Part shown: positions 40,151-50,855 of the stretch, in pieces | Layout: the number at the start of each line of letters is the position of its first letter | Numbering within the stretch: position 1 is the stretch's first letter | Position numbers and translations under genes: made by a program | Notes under the pieces: model-generated | The model's database searches: none | What the model saw: the letters and a program-made list of their open reading frames with translations, nothing else | Told to the model about the DNA's origin: nothing | DNA from: Cristatella mucedo | Taxonomy: Eukaryota; Bryozoa; Phylactolaemata; Cristatellidae | NCBI GenBank assembly: GCA_009760855.2 | Contig: WPIO01000102.1 | Coordinates: 374,001-438,000, forward strand | Reading direction: 5' to 3' | DNA: 64,000 bases

Positions 40151-40703
40151 TTCTTTTTTTATAAAATACCAATCAAACCATCGTTTTCAATCTTAAGAAT
40201 TATAATAAAAATCAATTAAAAAATAAGTTTTGTTGAAGTCACTTATTCTGCCGCACGCTGTTGATAAAAATTGCAATTCAGATCAGTTGATTTGGCATGT
40301 CGCATATTTTATATAATCTTGATTGGCGTGTGGCTGCGATGTTTTGCTTTAATAAGAAAAATACAAAACGGACAAAAGATAAACAGATCTTTGCAATATT
40401 CAGTCAATGCGTGTGATATATTTATGTTTGGCGGCGTTGATGAGCGTATAATTAAATAAATATATCAGCGTTTTTCATGAAAAAAACGACCACATAATAT
40501 AACGACCACATAATATCGTTATTGGCCTTACATAAAAATGTATCGGTCTTTGTGATTTGCTGGCCAAATAATCAGTTTTTTAGATATCGTTTTTTATAAT
40601 TTTATTAAACAGCTCTAATTATGGTAAATAAGATATAGATTTTTTTGGACGTAATTCTAGGAATTTAATTAGTCTAAAGTTTGCGCAGAAGCTATGGTGT
40701 AAA
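40151..40703. other. 550-base spacer
   Basis: Contains a direct repeat of about 16 bases (AACGACCACATAATAT) near 40484-40516 and otherwise no recognised features. Confidence 0.45.
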
Positions 40704-41840
40704 TTATTCCGACAATACAAATCCACCACCGGCAACTTTTATAATTTTATCACAGAGCTCCAATTCTATTAAAGAAGCCATTATGATATTTGGCGTAGAG
40801 AGATGAGAAAGATGAGAAATAATTTCATCTTTTGTTGTTTCGGTGGAAGATAAAACTGCTAAAATTTCCTCTTGCAGCTTGCCAGCCTCTTGCCACAGAT
40901 GATCTCCATTTTCTATGGATATAGCATTATCCATATTTTGATAATTCATTTTCAACCTATCTTCCTGTAATGTGGAAATTTCCGGAGTCAGATCATCAAT
41001 AACGTCTTGTGCACAGTCTATTAGTTTTGCGATTTGTTTTTTGATTAATTCATTGCCGCCAGAATATCTGGCATCGGATGCAAAGCCAGGAACAACATAC
41101 ACCTCTCGATTGAAACTACGTGCGTATTCCGCGGTAATTAGGCTGCCAGATCTGGTTTTTGCCTCCACAACTATTGTGCCGCTGCTTAGGCCAGCTATAA
41201 TGCGATTGCGTTGTGGAAAGTGGTGCGATATTGGTGGAGTATTGAATGGAAATTCTGTTAAAATTAGACCTTCTTTTTCTAGCATTAATTGATATATTTT
41301 TTTGTTTTCAATGGGATATTGATGATTAATGCCACTTCCTATCACTCCAATAGTGCTGCCGCATTCCAAAGCCCCCTGATGCGCCGCTCCATCTATGCCC
41401 TGCGCCATGCCAGAAACAATTGTCCAATCTTTCTGAGCCAATTCTGCGGATATTTTTTTGGTAAAATTTATACTTGGAATCGTTGGCATTCTTGTGCCTA
41501 TAATTGCAATAGAGTTTTTTGCTAGAGCCTTTTTGTTTCCTTTTGCAATTAAAACCATCGGTGCGCTGTTTATTTCCTGCAGCAATGGTGGATATAGCTC
41601 GTCTTCTGGAGTTATAAATTCTGCTCCATATTTGATAGTCTGGTCTATTTCTTTTTCTATGGTGGATTTTTCAGGTAATACAAGCTCCTTGCTGTGTTTT
41701 TTGGCACGTTCTTTTAGATGTTCTATAATTTTTTGAGGCTTGGCACCAAAGCAATCAAAAAAACTCTTCAAAACAGCTTTAGTAACGCCTCCAGCCATGG
41801 AAAGCTGTAGCCAATATATTAGATTTTTATGATCAATCAT
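40704..41840 (-). CDS. dprA: DNA-processing protein DprA
   Basis: DprA loads RecA on incoming single-stranded DNA during transformation. The 378-residue protein has an N-terminal helical part and the Rossmann-like core. The core includes IAIIGTRMPT, IVSGMAQGIDGAAHQGAL, GVIGSGINHQYP, FPQRNRIIAGLSSGTIVVEAKTRSGSLITAEYA and VVPGFASDARYSGGNELI. A C-terminal winged-helix domain ends it. All motifs are intact. DprA is kept in many Rickettsiales although natural uptake has not been shown. The gene has its own context with no close neighbours. Confidence 0.95.
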   Translation of the reverse strand: MIDHKNLIYWLQLSMAGGVTKAVLKSFFDCFGAKPQKIIEHLKERAKKHSKELVLPEKSTIEKEIDQTIKYGAEFITPEDELYPPLLQEINSAPMVLIAKGNKKALAKNSIAIIGTRMPTIPSINFTKKISAELAQKDWTIVSGMAQGIDGAAHQGALECGSTIGVIGSGINHQYPIENKKIYQLMLEKEGLILTEFPFNTPPISHHFPQRNRIIAGLSSGTIVVEAKTRSGSLITAEYARSFNREVYVVPGFASDARYSGGNELIKKQIAKLIDCAQDVIDDLTPEISTLQEDRLKMNYQNMDNAISIENGDHLWQEAGKLQEEILAVLSSTETTKDEIISHLSHLSTPNIIMASLIELELCDKIIKVAGGGFVLSE

Positions 41841-42323
41841 GATAAAATTTAATAGCTTAAAACATTATGATGTGACGATTAATTAACTTCAATTGCTATT
41901 GTATTTTTATGCAAATTGGTTGTATTGTCATTGAGACGAATTTGTTTGGCTCTTGTTTTATTTTTTATCCGCAATTCTTTTGGGTTGTGCTTTGGATTTT
42001 GTCATAAAAATACATTACAATTTTTATCTTTATATTGTGCGGTCTTTCGGCGATAAAATGGGTGTGGATTGCATTTTTGCATGGCGATTTGTGGCGTGTA
42101 ATGCTTGACTATCTTTGCTTGAGGAAGAAATCACGAACATCAAATATTTCTATATTAATATATTGCATGCAATTTATGTTAATTGTAAATGTTCGCTTTA
42201 TTGAATAGATTTATCGAAAATATTCCAAACATAATCATCTCCTCATCGGCAGAGAATTTTTTAATTTTGTTATTTTTTCTTGATCATTTTGCAAATCCAT
42301 CAATTCCCAAAGGCAAATTTGGA
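41841..42323. other. 480-base spacer between dprA and lpd
   Basis: No convincing gene. Frames in this stretch on the plus strand are shadows or chance. Confidence 0.45.
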
Positions 42324-43748
42324 CTATTTGTGAATCGCCCGATCAAAGGCACTAAGCACAGATTCGTGCATCATTTCGCTCATGGTTGGATGTGGGAAAA
42401 CCGTTGCCATCAAATCTTCTTCCGTAAGTTCGGCTTGCTTTGCTATCACAAAACCCTGAATCATTTCCGTCACTTCGGCCCCAATTAAATGAGCACCCAA
42501 AAGCTCTCCGGTTTCGTCGTTAAAAATAACCTTTACAAGTCCAAATTCCTCCCCCATTGCAATTGCCTTACCATTACCTATGGCAGAAAATCTACCAACT
42601 TTTACCTTCATTCCTGCTTTTTTTGCCTGTTCTTCCGTTATGCCAACGCTGGCAATTTGAGGCGATGTATAGATGCAACCTGGAACGTTTTCTCTTTTTA
42701 TTGGGTGAATTTTTTTGGCATCAAATTTACCAAGAGATGTCGCAATATGCTCCGCGGCAATTATGCCCTCATGAGAAGCTTTATGTGCCAAAAATGGCAC
42801 AGAAACCGCCACATCACCTATGGCATAAATATTCGCAAGACTGGTTTTTGCGTATCCATCAATAACCACCCTACCCCTATCCAGCTTTATTCCCATAGAT
42901 TCTAGGTTCATTTGTTCTGAATTTGGCACAATGCCAATAGACATCAAAACCCTCTCAGACGAAATAACTGTCGTAATGCCGTTAACTACTGCATTAATAT
43001 GTACTTGATTGCTGCTCTTTTCCATCGATTTAAGCTCAACTCCAGAATGAATTGTCATTCCCTGCTTAATAAATTGCTTGGTTGCCATTTCAGAAATCTC
43101 CATATCTTCAGTGTTTAGAATTCTGGCCATGGATTCCAAAACTGTAACTTTTGTGCCCAATGCGTTATAAAAAGCTGCAAACTCCATTCCTATTGCACCG
43201 GCTCCAACTATTGTAAGAGATTTTGGAGGTTTTTTTTCCTTTGGATGCATTGCCTCACGATAGGTCCAAACCAAATCACCATCGGGCTCGTAACCTGCAA
43301 GAACTCTTGGCCTTGCGCCCGATGCTATAATGAAATATTTTGCCTTTAAGATAGATTCTAAAGCCTCTGATTTAATTTTTATGGTATTTACATCAATCAT
43401 AGATCCAAAACCATAAACAATCTCAACTCCATTGCGAGAAAGCAGCCCCCCAACACCAGCACCCAATTTATCCGCAACAGCACGAGAGCGAGCAAGAATC
43501 TTGGAAAAATCATAGCCAATCTTAGAGACCTCAACTCCAAATCTATCACATTCCTTTGCCATAGTTAAAACTTCTGCAGACCTAAGAAGAGCCTTAGTGG
43601 GAATGCAGCCCCAATTTAAACACACACCGCCCAGCTTGGCTTCCTCCACCACTGCCACCTTTAACCCCAACTGAGCCGCCCTGATTGCAGCAACGTACCC
43701 GCCAGGGCCAGATCCTATAACAATAACATCGTAGTCAAAATTCAACAT
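42324..43748 (-). CDS. lpd: Dihydrolipoyl dehydrogenase (E3)
   Basis: The enzyme reoxidises lipoamide in 2-oxo acid dehydrogenase complexes. The protein has the FAD-binding VIGSGPGGYVAAIRAAQLG and the redox-active disulfide GGVCLNWGCIPTK. The NAD-binding TIVGAGAIGMEFAAFYNALGTKVTVLE follows, then YAIGDVA (FAD). The C-terminal dimerisation part contains GAHLIGAEVTEMI and the catalytic His-Glu in VFPHPTMSE (usually HAHPTLSE). The length is normal. I choose ATG 43748; a longer frame to 43769 is possible. There is no complex partner nearby. Confidence 0.95.
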   Translation of the reverse strand: MLNFDYDVIVIGSGPGGYVAAIRAAQLGLKVAVVEEAKLGGVCLNWGCIPTKALLRSAEVLTMAKECDRFGVEVSKIGYDFSKILARSRAVADKLGAGVGGLLSRNGVEIVYGFGSMIDVNTIKIKSEALESILKAKYFIIASGARPRVLAGYEPDGDLVWTYREAMHPKEKKPPKSLTIVGAGAIGMEFAAFYNALGTKVTVLESMARILNTEDMEISEMATKQFIKQGMTIHSGVELKSMEKSSNQVHINAVVNGITTVISSERVLMSIGIVPNSEQMNLESMGIKLDRGRVVIDGYAKTSLANIYAIGDVAVSVPFLAHKASHEGIIAAEHIATSLGKFDAKKIHPIKRENVPGCIYTSPQIASVGITEEQAKKAGMKVKVGRFSAIGNGKAIAMGEEFGLVKVIFNDETGELLGAHLIGAEVTEMIQGFVIAKQAELTEEDLMATVFPHPTMSEMMHESVLSAFDRAIHK

Positions 43749-44026
43749 AGCAAAAAAAATAAATACCAAATCCCATTTACAGCGATAATATTATTTTCAA
43801 GAACAAAGAAATGGAAATGCGGAGCACCAAAAAGGTTTCTTTCTGTGGTTTATGGATCTTCGCCATTAAAGCAAATGCAAATGAGTAAATAAATTATTCA
43901 ACAAAAAGCCACACCAATCCACGAAGCAAGAAAGAAACAAAATTTGCCACTTGTTGATTTGTGCTTGCTAATTTAAACCAACTATATTAATGTAGTCATA
44001 AGTTATTAATTGACTGTATTGATTCT

Positions 44027-44872
44027 ATGTCTGATAAATTTACCAAGCTATCTGAATTTTTTGGTTTGTGTTTTATTGGAGCTTTCGTTTTCTGGGCTAC
44101 AAAAGCAAACGCCGCAGAAATATCTAAAAACCAAGAACGTCACATGCAAAATGCCAAAAATAATCATACAATAATTAATAATTATTACATCAATGACTCA
44201 AAACAAATGGAGGAAATAATGCAAAAAATAAAACAGTCAGAAACCAATAAAATATTGGAAATTACATCTAAATCTGCGGCAACACACCAAACTTCAGCAG
44301 AACATCTGGCACAAGAAACGACACTCCAAAAACCTTACATAGAAGACGATATTGACAACACAAAAGAGACAGAAACGAATCAGAGCAAAGTAACCTCGGC
44401 CACAGCAAAAGGCAATGCCAGACACCTCTCCAACGCATCTGCCAATATTGCAACAACGCCAGCTAACGCAAATAAAAACCATCAAGGTGAAGAAGCACTT
44501 AATATAATAAACAGTATCTCAAACCTAGAGTCAACAACAACCAACCCATCGGCTCCAGAGTTGCAGCCAGAAACCTACGGCAGCACAGATGAAATTGTAA
44601 AAACAAACGAAGAAACAACACCAAGAGATATTAAAAAACTAGCGACTTACCTAACCAATGAAGGTAAGGTTTCCGAGCAAGAAGTCCCAGAGCAGCTGCA
44701 AATAATATATAATAAAAACGTTAAAGAAAATGCAGTTACAATAACAATGCAAGAATTTCAACTAACAAATGGCAGCCAAGAAGCCCAATTTGTTCCACAT
44801 TATCAACCAGCAGAAATAAGAAATAACGAATATACAACCACTACTTTGCGGGCAAATGAGATTAAAAAATAG
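44027..44872 (+). CDS. Exported low-complexity protein of unknown function
   Basis: The 281-residue protein has an N-terminal signal (residues 1-30, hydrophobic core CFIGAFVFWATKA, cut near NAA). Most of the rest is rich in Asn, Thr, Glu and Ala with no clear fold. It has a short Asn/Tyr stretch (IINNYYIND) and a helical part (KQMEEIMQKIKQ). No family is recognised. The C-terminal portion from about residue 195 looks more ordered (LATYLTNEGKVSEQEVPEQLQIIYNKNVKENAVTITMQEFQL). It is likely periplasmic or surface-exposed. Confidence 0.55.
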   Translation: MSDKFTKLSEFFGLCFIGAFVFWATKANAAEISKNQERHMQNAKNNHTIINNYYINDSKQMEEIMQKIKQSETNKILEITSKSAATHQTSAEHLAQETTLQKPYIEDDIDNTKETETNQSKVTSATAKGNARHLSNASANIATTPANANKNHQGEEALNIINSISNLESTTTNPSAPELQPETYGSTDEIVKTNEETTPRDIKKLATYLTNEGKVSEQEVPEQLQIIYNKNVKENAVTITMQEFQLTNGSQEAQFVPHYQPAEIRNNEYTTTTLRANEIKK

Positions 44873-45085
44873 CAAACATAGCCAGTCTTAATGTGCAAAA
44901 AATAATCGCAAAATGAAATATTGACAGCCAACACAAAAAAAATCAATTTCCCGCCCAACTTGATACATATTCAACTTCAAATAACTATTGTATACTAAAT
45001 TTTGTTTTATTTTTTTGGTTGGTGGATGTTATTTTGTTAAAAAATTATAACAACAAACTCAAAAAAAATACTAAAAATACTTTAA

Positions 45086-46022
45086 GACACCAACCAACAA
45101 ATTCATTTACAAACTTCCTCTCTAAGCATAAAAATTGATTACCTTGTTTAAAGACTCTCTAGATTTAACATAAGCCTTTGTTTTATGGGCTAAACAAGGA
45201 ATATAATGCCTCATTTTTACATTAAAGCTTTCCACCAAACAAGTTTCACTTTTTAAGACCAAATGCTTAACTTTACTTGGCAAAAAGGCATTAGCATTGT
45301 AAGTAAAATTATCATCTGTTGCAACAATTTTTATATAATGATGAAGAAGAATTTTTTCTAACATTCTTTTTGCAGAAATTTCCAAACCAGAACAAATTTC
45401 CAAACCAGAGCCTAGATAAAATGCAAGCCAACACAGAGAGTCTCTCTCAACAGCAGTCCAAATTCTGGTTTGATTTTTTCGTTGTTAAAAAAGTATAAAG
45501 TTCATCCATTGCAACGATTACAATATCGCAATACCAGAGCCTAGATAAAATGCAAGCCAACACAGAGAGCCTCTTTCAACAGCAGTCCAAATTCTGGTTT
45601 GATTTTTTCGTTGTTAAAAAAGTATAAAGTTCATCCATTGCAACGATTACAATATCGCAACAAGCATAATGCTTACTTGTGTTGATAGGTAACTGTGTAA
45701 CTTTATTTTTAACCCAGTGAACCATTAATTGATATGAAATGTTTTTATCAAACATTTTGCTTAAAATTCTTGCAGTTCTGCGATAATTATTTCCCTCAGA
45801 GAATAATATTAATATTAATATCAATGTGGTTTATATGATTTGTACATCATATTTTGTTGCTTTCATCAAAATGTACAATTTGACATTTTTTACAACTTTT
45901 ACACAAAACCTTTGTTTTCTTAACTTATCAAACCCTTGTTTATAAGGCTTATTAAGGAACAATGTTCATAAATCACAAATCATATATAATTATATATGAT
46001 TTGTTGGGAGGGGTGTTGGTGC
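45086..46022 (-). mobile_element. IS1-like element A, copy 2, with internal tandem duplication
   Basis: The ends correspond to those of copy 1: GACACCAACCAACAAAT at 45086 and GGCACCAACACC...CCCAACAAAT read inwards from 46022. The minus-strand frame 45824-45576 encodes SEGNNYRRTARIL and later IVAMDELYTFLTTKK, the Asp-Glu motif of IS1 transposases. Frame 45403-45122 encodes ATDDNFTYNANAFLP and TCLVESFNVKMRHY. The two are separated by a 129-base tandem duplication that destroys the frame. The element is inactive, but before the duplication it would have carried the whole IS1-type transposase. Confidence 0.82.
45404..45660. repeat. Two tandem copies of a 129-bp unit within IS element A
   Basis: ACCAGAGCCTAGATAAAATG at 45404 recurs at 45533 and the following 125 bases repeat nearly perfectly (only a few differences). 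The period 129 is a multiple of three, but the unit boundaries still break the transposase frame. Confidence 0.92.
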
Positions 46023-46069
46023 CTATTTTTTAGGACCTGACATCTAAAAATCTCTATTTAACATAAAAT

Positions 46070-46550
46070 TAAATAAACATCTTCAGCTTGATATTAACGA
46101 AGAAGACATCAATAAAATCTCAGAAAACATTGAAATTAATGAATTGCATACTTTTCTTAAAAAAGTCAAGCAAAGCCACCTTTGGACTGCTATCATTACA
46201 AACGCAATGCATCTTGATAAATTATGATCGCATCCAGTTTAACATCAACAGCAATTAAACTTTTCGATAAGATAAAACATCATAAAATTAAGTATTTTTG
46301 CACCGTCCTTCATCTTTTGAATATAAAACATTTGAACAATTTGCCATGTCTGGAGTGAGCAGATTTTCTCTCAACTAAGCAAGTCCGATACTTGTTTAGT
46401 TGAGAGCTTTAATGCTAGATTGAGTCATTATGTTGCAAGTAAGCAGGAGAACTATGTACGATAAAAAAATCAAGAGAAAATCTATATATAAATGTTATAA
46501 ATGTACCGTTATGGATAAAAAGTGATAAGTGGATAGAGTGGAGTGTGTTT
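46070..46550 (+). pseudogene. IS1-like element B, copy 2, truncated
   Basis: This is the plus-strand counterpart of 7309-8240. It begins within LQLDINEEDINKISENIEINELHTF, continues through several stops into RPSSFEYKTFEQFAMSG, and then to the transposase C-terminus with VESFNARLSHYVASKQE (other frame). The end carries GATAAGTGGATAGAG as in copy 1. The 5' part is missing. Copy 2 of element A lies immediately upstream (ends 46022). It lacks most of the passenger ORF and the 196-bp duplication seen in copy 1. Confidence 0.7.
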
Positions 46551-46675
46551 AGATGCAAGGTTCTTTTTTTAATGTTAAAAGTTTTATCGCCACACAAAAC
46601 AGCAAAAAAGTGGTAAATTTATTGACTTTTATTTTTAGCACAAACAGACCCAGAAAAATAATTATCAACAAAATT

Positions 46676-47197
46676 ATGGATATATCTAAAATCAAAATAG
46701 GCAACAATCCCCCGAAAGATGTTAATGTATTTATAGAAATTCCCATGAATTCTGATCCAGTTAAGTATGAATTCGATGAAGAAAGCGGCTGCCTTCATGT
46801 TGACAGAATTTCCAGAACGCCAATGTTCTATCCATGCAACTACGGCTTCATACCTCACACAATTGGTGGCGACGGCGATCCGCTAGATGTAATGGTAATA
46901 TGTCGCTATCCCCTAATTGCGGCTACTGTTATAAATATCAGACCAATAGGAGTTTTATTTATGGAAGACGATGGGGGCCAAGATGAAAAAATCATAGCAG
47001 TGCCAAGCAACAGAATATATAGCCAATACGAAAATATTCACAACGTAAAAGAACTGCACAGCACAATAACAGAAGAAATATCCTTCTTTTTTGAAAGATA
47101 CAAGGATCTGCTGCCGGGAAAATGGTCAAAAGTTGGAAAATTTGGAGACGCGGCGGAAGCGGAGATAATCATCAAAAAAGGCATTAAGGCTACATAA
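46676..47197 (+). CDS. ppa: Inorganic pyrophosphatase
   Basis: The enzyme hydrolyses pyrophosphate released in biosynthesis. The 173-residue type I protein has IEIPMNSDPVKYEFDEESG, YPCNYGFIPHTIGGDGDPLDVMV (metal-binding Asp residues), and EDDGGQDEKIIAVP. It ends with FFERYKDLLPGKWSKVGKFGDAAEA. The length and all motifs fit the family. An open frame extends upstream to 46553 into the IS remnant, but ATG 46676 gives the family's usual start (MDISKI). Any upstream promoter would lie within or beside the IS remnant. Confidence 0.96.
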   Translation: MDISKIKIGNNPPKDVNVFIEIPMNSDPVKYEFDEESGCLHVDRISRTPMFYPCNYGFIPHTIGGDGDPLDVMVICRYPLIAATVINIRPIGVLFMEDDGGQDEKIIAVPSNRIYSQYENIHNVKELHSTITEEISFFFERYKDLLPGKWSKVGKFGDAAEAEIIIKKGIKAT

Positions 47198-47515
47198 AAA
47201 TTATATCATACAGCCAACACCGCAATAAAGAGATTCATAAACACCAATATTGCAAAAAAAGGCAATCTTAGTTCAAAGTTCATATAAAAAAAGACCAAAA
47301 ACCAAAGTGGAATTCTTCTATTGCTTATATTTTATAACAAATAAACTTACATAAATATACATTAATCTATGCCACAGAGATTTAAATACAAGACAAAACA
47401 ATTAAATTTAAATCAAAAATAAAACCAAAAAACTTGAAAAAATTACTAGCAATAACATCAAGAAAACGCCGCCTAAATCCATATTTCACAATTCAAAAAA
47501 TTACCTTGACTTAAG

Positions 47516-47545
47516 TCAAAGAGCGATGGTAATATAGATAAATTA
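47516..47545 (+). promoter_or_regulatory. Promoter candidate with palindromic -35 region
   Basis: TTGACT (47516-47521) and TAATAT (47540-47545) are 18 bases apart. The -35 box lies within the perfect palindrome TTGACTTAAGTCAA (47516-47529), which might serve as an operator. No gene starts within the next 350 bases. Confidence 0.45.
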
Positions 47546-47790
47546 TAAAATATACCACCAAATCAAACATCAAAATCATGTCCAATATTAAATATTGCTC
47601 AAAATATAAAAATACTACATAGATATTCATTAAATCAATATCTGCCAAATCAACGCCAAACTAGAATCACAGCCGCAAGTAACTATATTTACAAAACAAG
47701 CAGTTTGTTTGTATAGTCCAATAAAAAAATAAGATCATAATATATTCAACAAAAGCAACAAATGAGATATTGTTGAAAAAAACAAAATAC

Positions 47791-47819
47791 TTGACATAAT
47801 ATAAAAATAGGACTATTAT
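47791..47819 (+). promoter_or_regulatory. Sigma-70 promoter before the zinc-ribbon ORF
   Basis: A consensus TTGACA (47791-47796) is followed after 17 bases by TATTAT (47814-47819). The predicted transcript would start near 47826, about 77 bases before the ATG at 47903. Confidence 0.65.
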
Positions 47820-47902
47820 TTGATAATTACTGATCTCTATATTTTATAAAAACAGCACACCACAACCTTAACAATAAATTTTATATTTGATTCTAATATT
47901 AT

Positions 47903-48310
47903 ATGCCTGCAAAAAACAAAACAACAAAGACAAAAGAGGGAACTGAAGCCAATAAGAATATTATGGAAAAACTGATCAACATAAGATGGCCAGATGGAAT
48001 TACTTGTGTTTACTGCGGAGAAAGAAAAGTGTGCAGACACGAAACAAAAAACAGAAGCAGATTGCAGTGCTGGGGATGTAAAAAATCATTCTCCGCAACA
48101 GTGGGAACAATATTCCAAGGAACTCACATAGACATCGAAACTTGGGGTGATATTTTTATTCAATACCAATCGAATAAAAAAATAACACCTAAAGAAATTT
48201 GCCTAAAAAACCAATTAAGTCTTACAACAGCTGATACTATTTTATTGAAAATTAAAAAAGCAACAAAATCAAAATCAAAAGAACAGCTAAAAAAACTATT
48301 TTTGGAGTAA
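47903..48310 (+). CDS. IS1595-type transposase zinc-ribbon domain protein, stand-alone
   Basis: The 135-residue protein matches only the N-terminal part of IS1595/ISXO2-like transposases. It has RWPDGITCVYCGERKVCRH, then LQCWGCKKSFSATVGTIFQGTHIDIETWGDIF, i.e. two CxxC zinc-binding pairs followed by the helical region. The catalytic DDE domain is absent and the frame ends cleanly in TAA, just before the 5S rRNA gene on the other strand. Neither inverted repeats nor a downstream remnant is visible. It may be a leftover or a domesticated DNA-binding protein; the strong upstream promoter and intact frame make the latter worth considering. Confidence 0.72.
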   Translation: MPAKNKTTKTKEGTEANKNIMEKLINIRWPDGITCVYCGERKVCRHETKNRSRLQCWGCKKSFSATVGTIFQGTHIDIETWGDIFIQYQSNKKITPKEICLKNQLSLTTADTILLKIKKATKSKSKEQLKKLFLE

Positions 48311-48334
48311 TTGATATATTAAGGGAGTAAAAAA

Positions 48335-48448
48335 CCTGACCGCGACCTACTCTCCCCAAGTTTAACACCTAGTACCATCGGCGCTGGCAAGTTTCACTAA
48401 GGAGTTCGGAATGTTATCCCGTGGTTCCTTGCCGCAATAGCGATCAGA
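48335..48448 (-). rRNA. rrf: 5S ribosomal RNA
   Basis: The reverse strand reads CTGATCGCTATTGCGG at the 5' end, CCGAACTCCTTAGTGAAAC in the middle, GCGCCGATGGTACTAG, and GGAGAGTAGGTCGCGGTCAG at the 3' end, as in bacterial 5S. The terminal helix CTGATCGC/GCGGTCAG closes. A T run follows directly, so the 5S helix plus this run may act as terminator. Confidence 0.93.
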
Positions 48449-48529
48449 TTTTTAACACCAAAAAAGAGAGCAAATAATTACATAATATCAAAACTGCATA
48501 CAAAAATAACATAATAACATAGCAAAACA

Positions 48530-48828
48530 ATCGGATTATTAGTAGTGGTCAGCTAAATACATTACTGCACTTACACACCCACCCTATCAACGTAGTGTTC
48601 TTCTACGATCCTAATTGGGAAGCCTAATCTTGCAACTAGTTTCGCGCTTATATGCTTTCAGCGCTTATCTATTCCGTGCTTGGCTACTCAGCGATGCCCT
48701 TGGCAGAACAACTGATACACTATTGGCACGTCCACCTCGATCCTCTCGTACTAAAGGCAGATTTGCTCAAGCTTCCTTACGACCACAGTAGATAGGGACC
48801 AAACTGTCTCACGACGTTTTAAACCCAA

Positions 48829-48884
<56 letters not shown>

Positions 48885-49127
48885 GGGATGTGATGAGTCG
48901 ACATCGAGGTGCCAAACAGTGCCGTCGATATGAGCTCTCGGGCACTATCAGCCTGTTATCCCTAGAGTACCTTTTATCCGTTGAGTGATAGCCCTTCCTC
49001 ACAGAACTACCAGATCATTATGACCGACTTTCGTCTCTGATCGACTTGTAAGTCTCTCAGTTAGGCAGGCTTATGCCATTACACTCAAAAGATGGGTTTC
49101 CAACCCATCCGAGCCTACCTTCGTGCA

Positions 49128-49174
<47 letters not shown>

Positions 49175-49449
49175 ATACATTGTCCCAGCACCACTTCTTG
49201 ATGATGCTTGGTTAGAAATTAAACAGTACAAGGGTGGTATTTCAACGACGACTCCGATGCAGCTAGCGCCACATCATCATAATCTCCCACCTATCCTACA
49301 CATGTATTGTTCAACTTCAATGTAAAGTTATAGTAAAGGTTCATAGGGTCTTTCCGTCTAGCTGTGGTTACACCGCATCTTCACGGCGAATTCAACTTCA
49401 CTGGGCATATCCTGGAGACAGCGGGGAGATCGTTACGCCATTCATGCGC

Positions 49450-49518
<69 letters not shown>

Positions 49519-49602
49519 ACTTCATTTCAGAGCTTGCACCCCTCCACTTAATCTTCCAGCACCGGGCAGGCGTCAGACCCTATACTTCCTCTCATCGAGT
49601 TT

Positions 49603-49635
<33 letters not shown>

Positions 49636-50816
49636 CCCCCATTTTTATGCTACCAATCACTACTTGCGTAGCGTTGGCCACTCTTCTTCCGAAGTTACGA
49701 GTGTAATTTGCCTAGTTCCTTCAGGATACTTAGCCCAACACCTTAGTATGCTCAACCCACCCACCTGTGTCGGTTTGTGGTACGGTCTAAAAACTGGAGC
49801 TATTTCTTGGAAGAAATCAACCCGCAAGCACAATCCAATAAGCACTTACAAGCATCTCTCTTCGTCACTTCCAGTAGGTTCAGGAATATTAACCTGATTC
49901 CCATCGGCTACGCCTACTCGGCTTGACCTTAGGGGCCGACTAACCCTACGATGATTAACATAGCGTAGGAAACCTTGGGTTTTCGGTGTGAACGCCTCTC
50001 ACGTTCATTATAGTTACTCATGCCAGCATTCGCACTTCTGATATCTCCAACACTCCTCTCGGAATATCTTCACAAACATACAGAACGCTCCGCTACCGCT
50101 CGAACAAAAAATGTTCGAACTCACGTCTTCGGTATATCACTTTAGCCCCGTTACATCTTCGACGCAGGAAAGCTACTAGACTAGTGAGCTGTTACGCTTT
50201 CTTTAAAGGATGGCTGCTTCTAAGCCAACCTCCTAGCTGTCTTGGCTTTCCCACTTTCTTTTCCACTTAGTGATAATTTAGGGACCTTAGACGGTGATCT
50301 GGGTTGTTTCCCTCTCGACTATGGATGTTCTCACCCACAGTCTGTCTGCCGTGCTACAACATGTCGTATTCGGAGTTTATTTGATCTCGGTAGCGTTATG
50401 CACACCCCTCAATCACTTAGTGCTCTACCCCAACATGCAACCACACGACGCACTACCTCAATAGTTTTCGCGGAGAACCAGCTATATCCAAGTTTGTTTA
50501 GCCTTTCACTCCTATCCACAACTCATCCAATACTATTGCAACAGTAACTAGTTCGGTCCTCCAGTAGGATTTACCCTACCTTCAACCTGGTCATAGATAG
50601 CTCACTTGGTTTCGGGTCTATTCCAATCGACTAATTCGCCCTATTCAGACTCGCTTTCGCTACGCCTACATCTTAACTTGACTTAAGCTTGCCGATTAAA
50701 ATAACTCGCTGGCCCATTATACAAAAGGTACGCCGTCACCCATAGCAAGCTACAGGCTCCGACTGATTGTAAGCATTTGGTTTCAGTATCTATTTCACTC
50801 CCCTCTCGGGGTTCTA

Positions 50817-50855
<39 letters not shown>

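Larger units (their letters stand above)
47198..47902. other. 700-base non-coding region with two sigma-70-like promoters
   Basis: No coding frame is convincing here. It contains the two promoter candidates listed separately. The first, 370 bases ahead of the next gene, has no evident gene of its own, so an untranslated RNA from there is conceivable. Confidence 0.5.

Noticed and set aside
45404-45660. Repeats near 45.4 kb as CRISPR candidate
   Set aside because: Again a two-copy tandem duplication inside an IS, with no spacers.
47198-47500. Possible gene in the 700-base gap after ppa
   Set aside because: Stops in all frames and no coding-like pattern.
49092-50547. Several plus- and minus-strand frames within 23S rRNA
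   Set aside because: They lie wholly inside the rRNA gene and have no protein family features.
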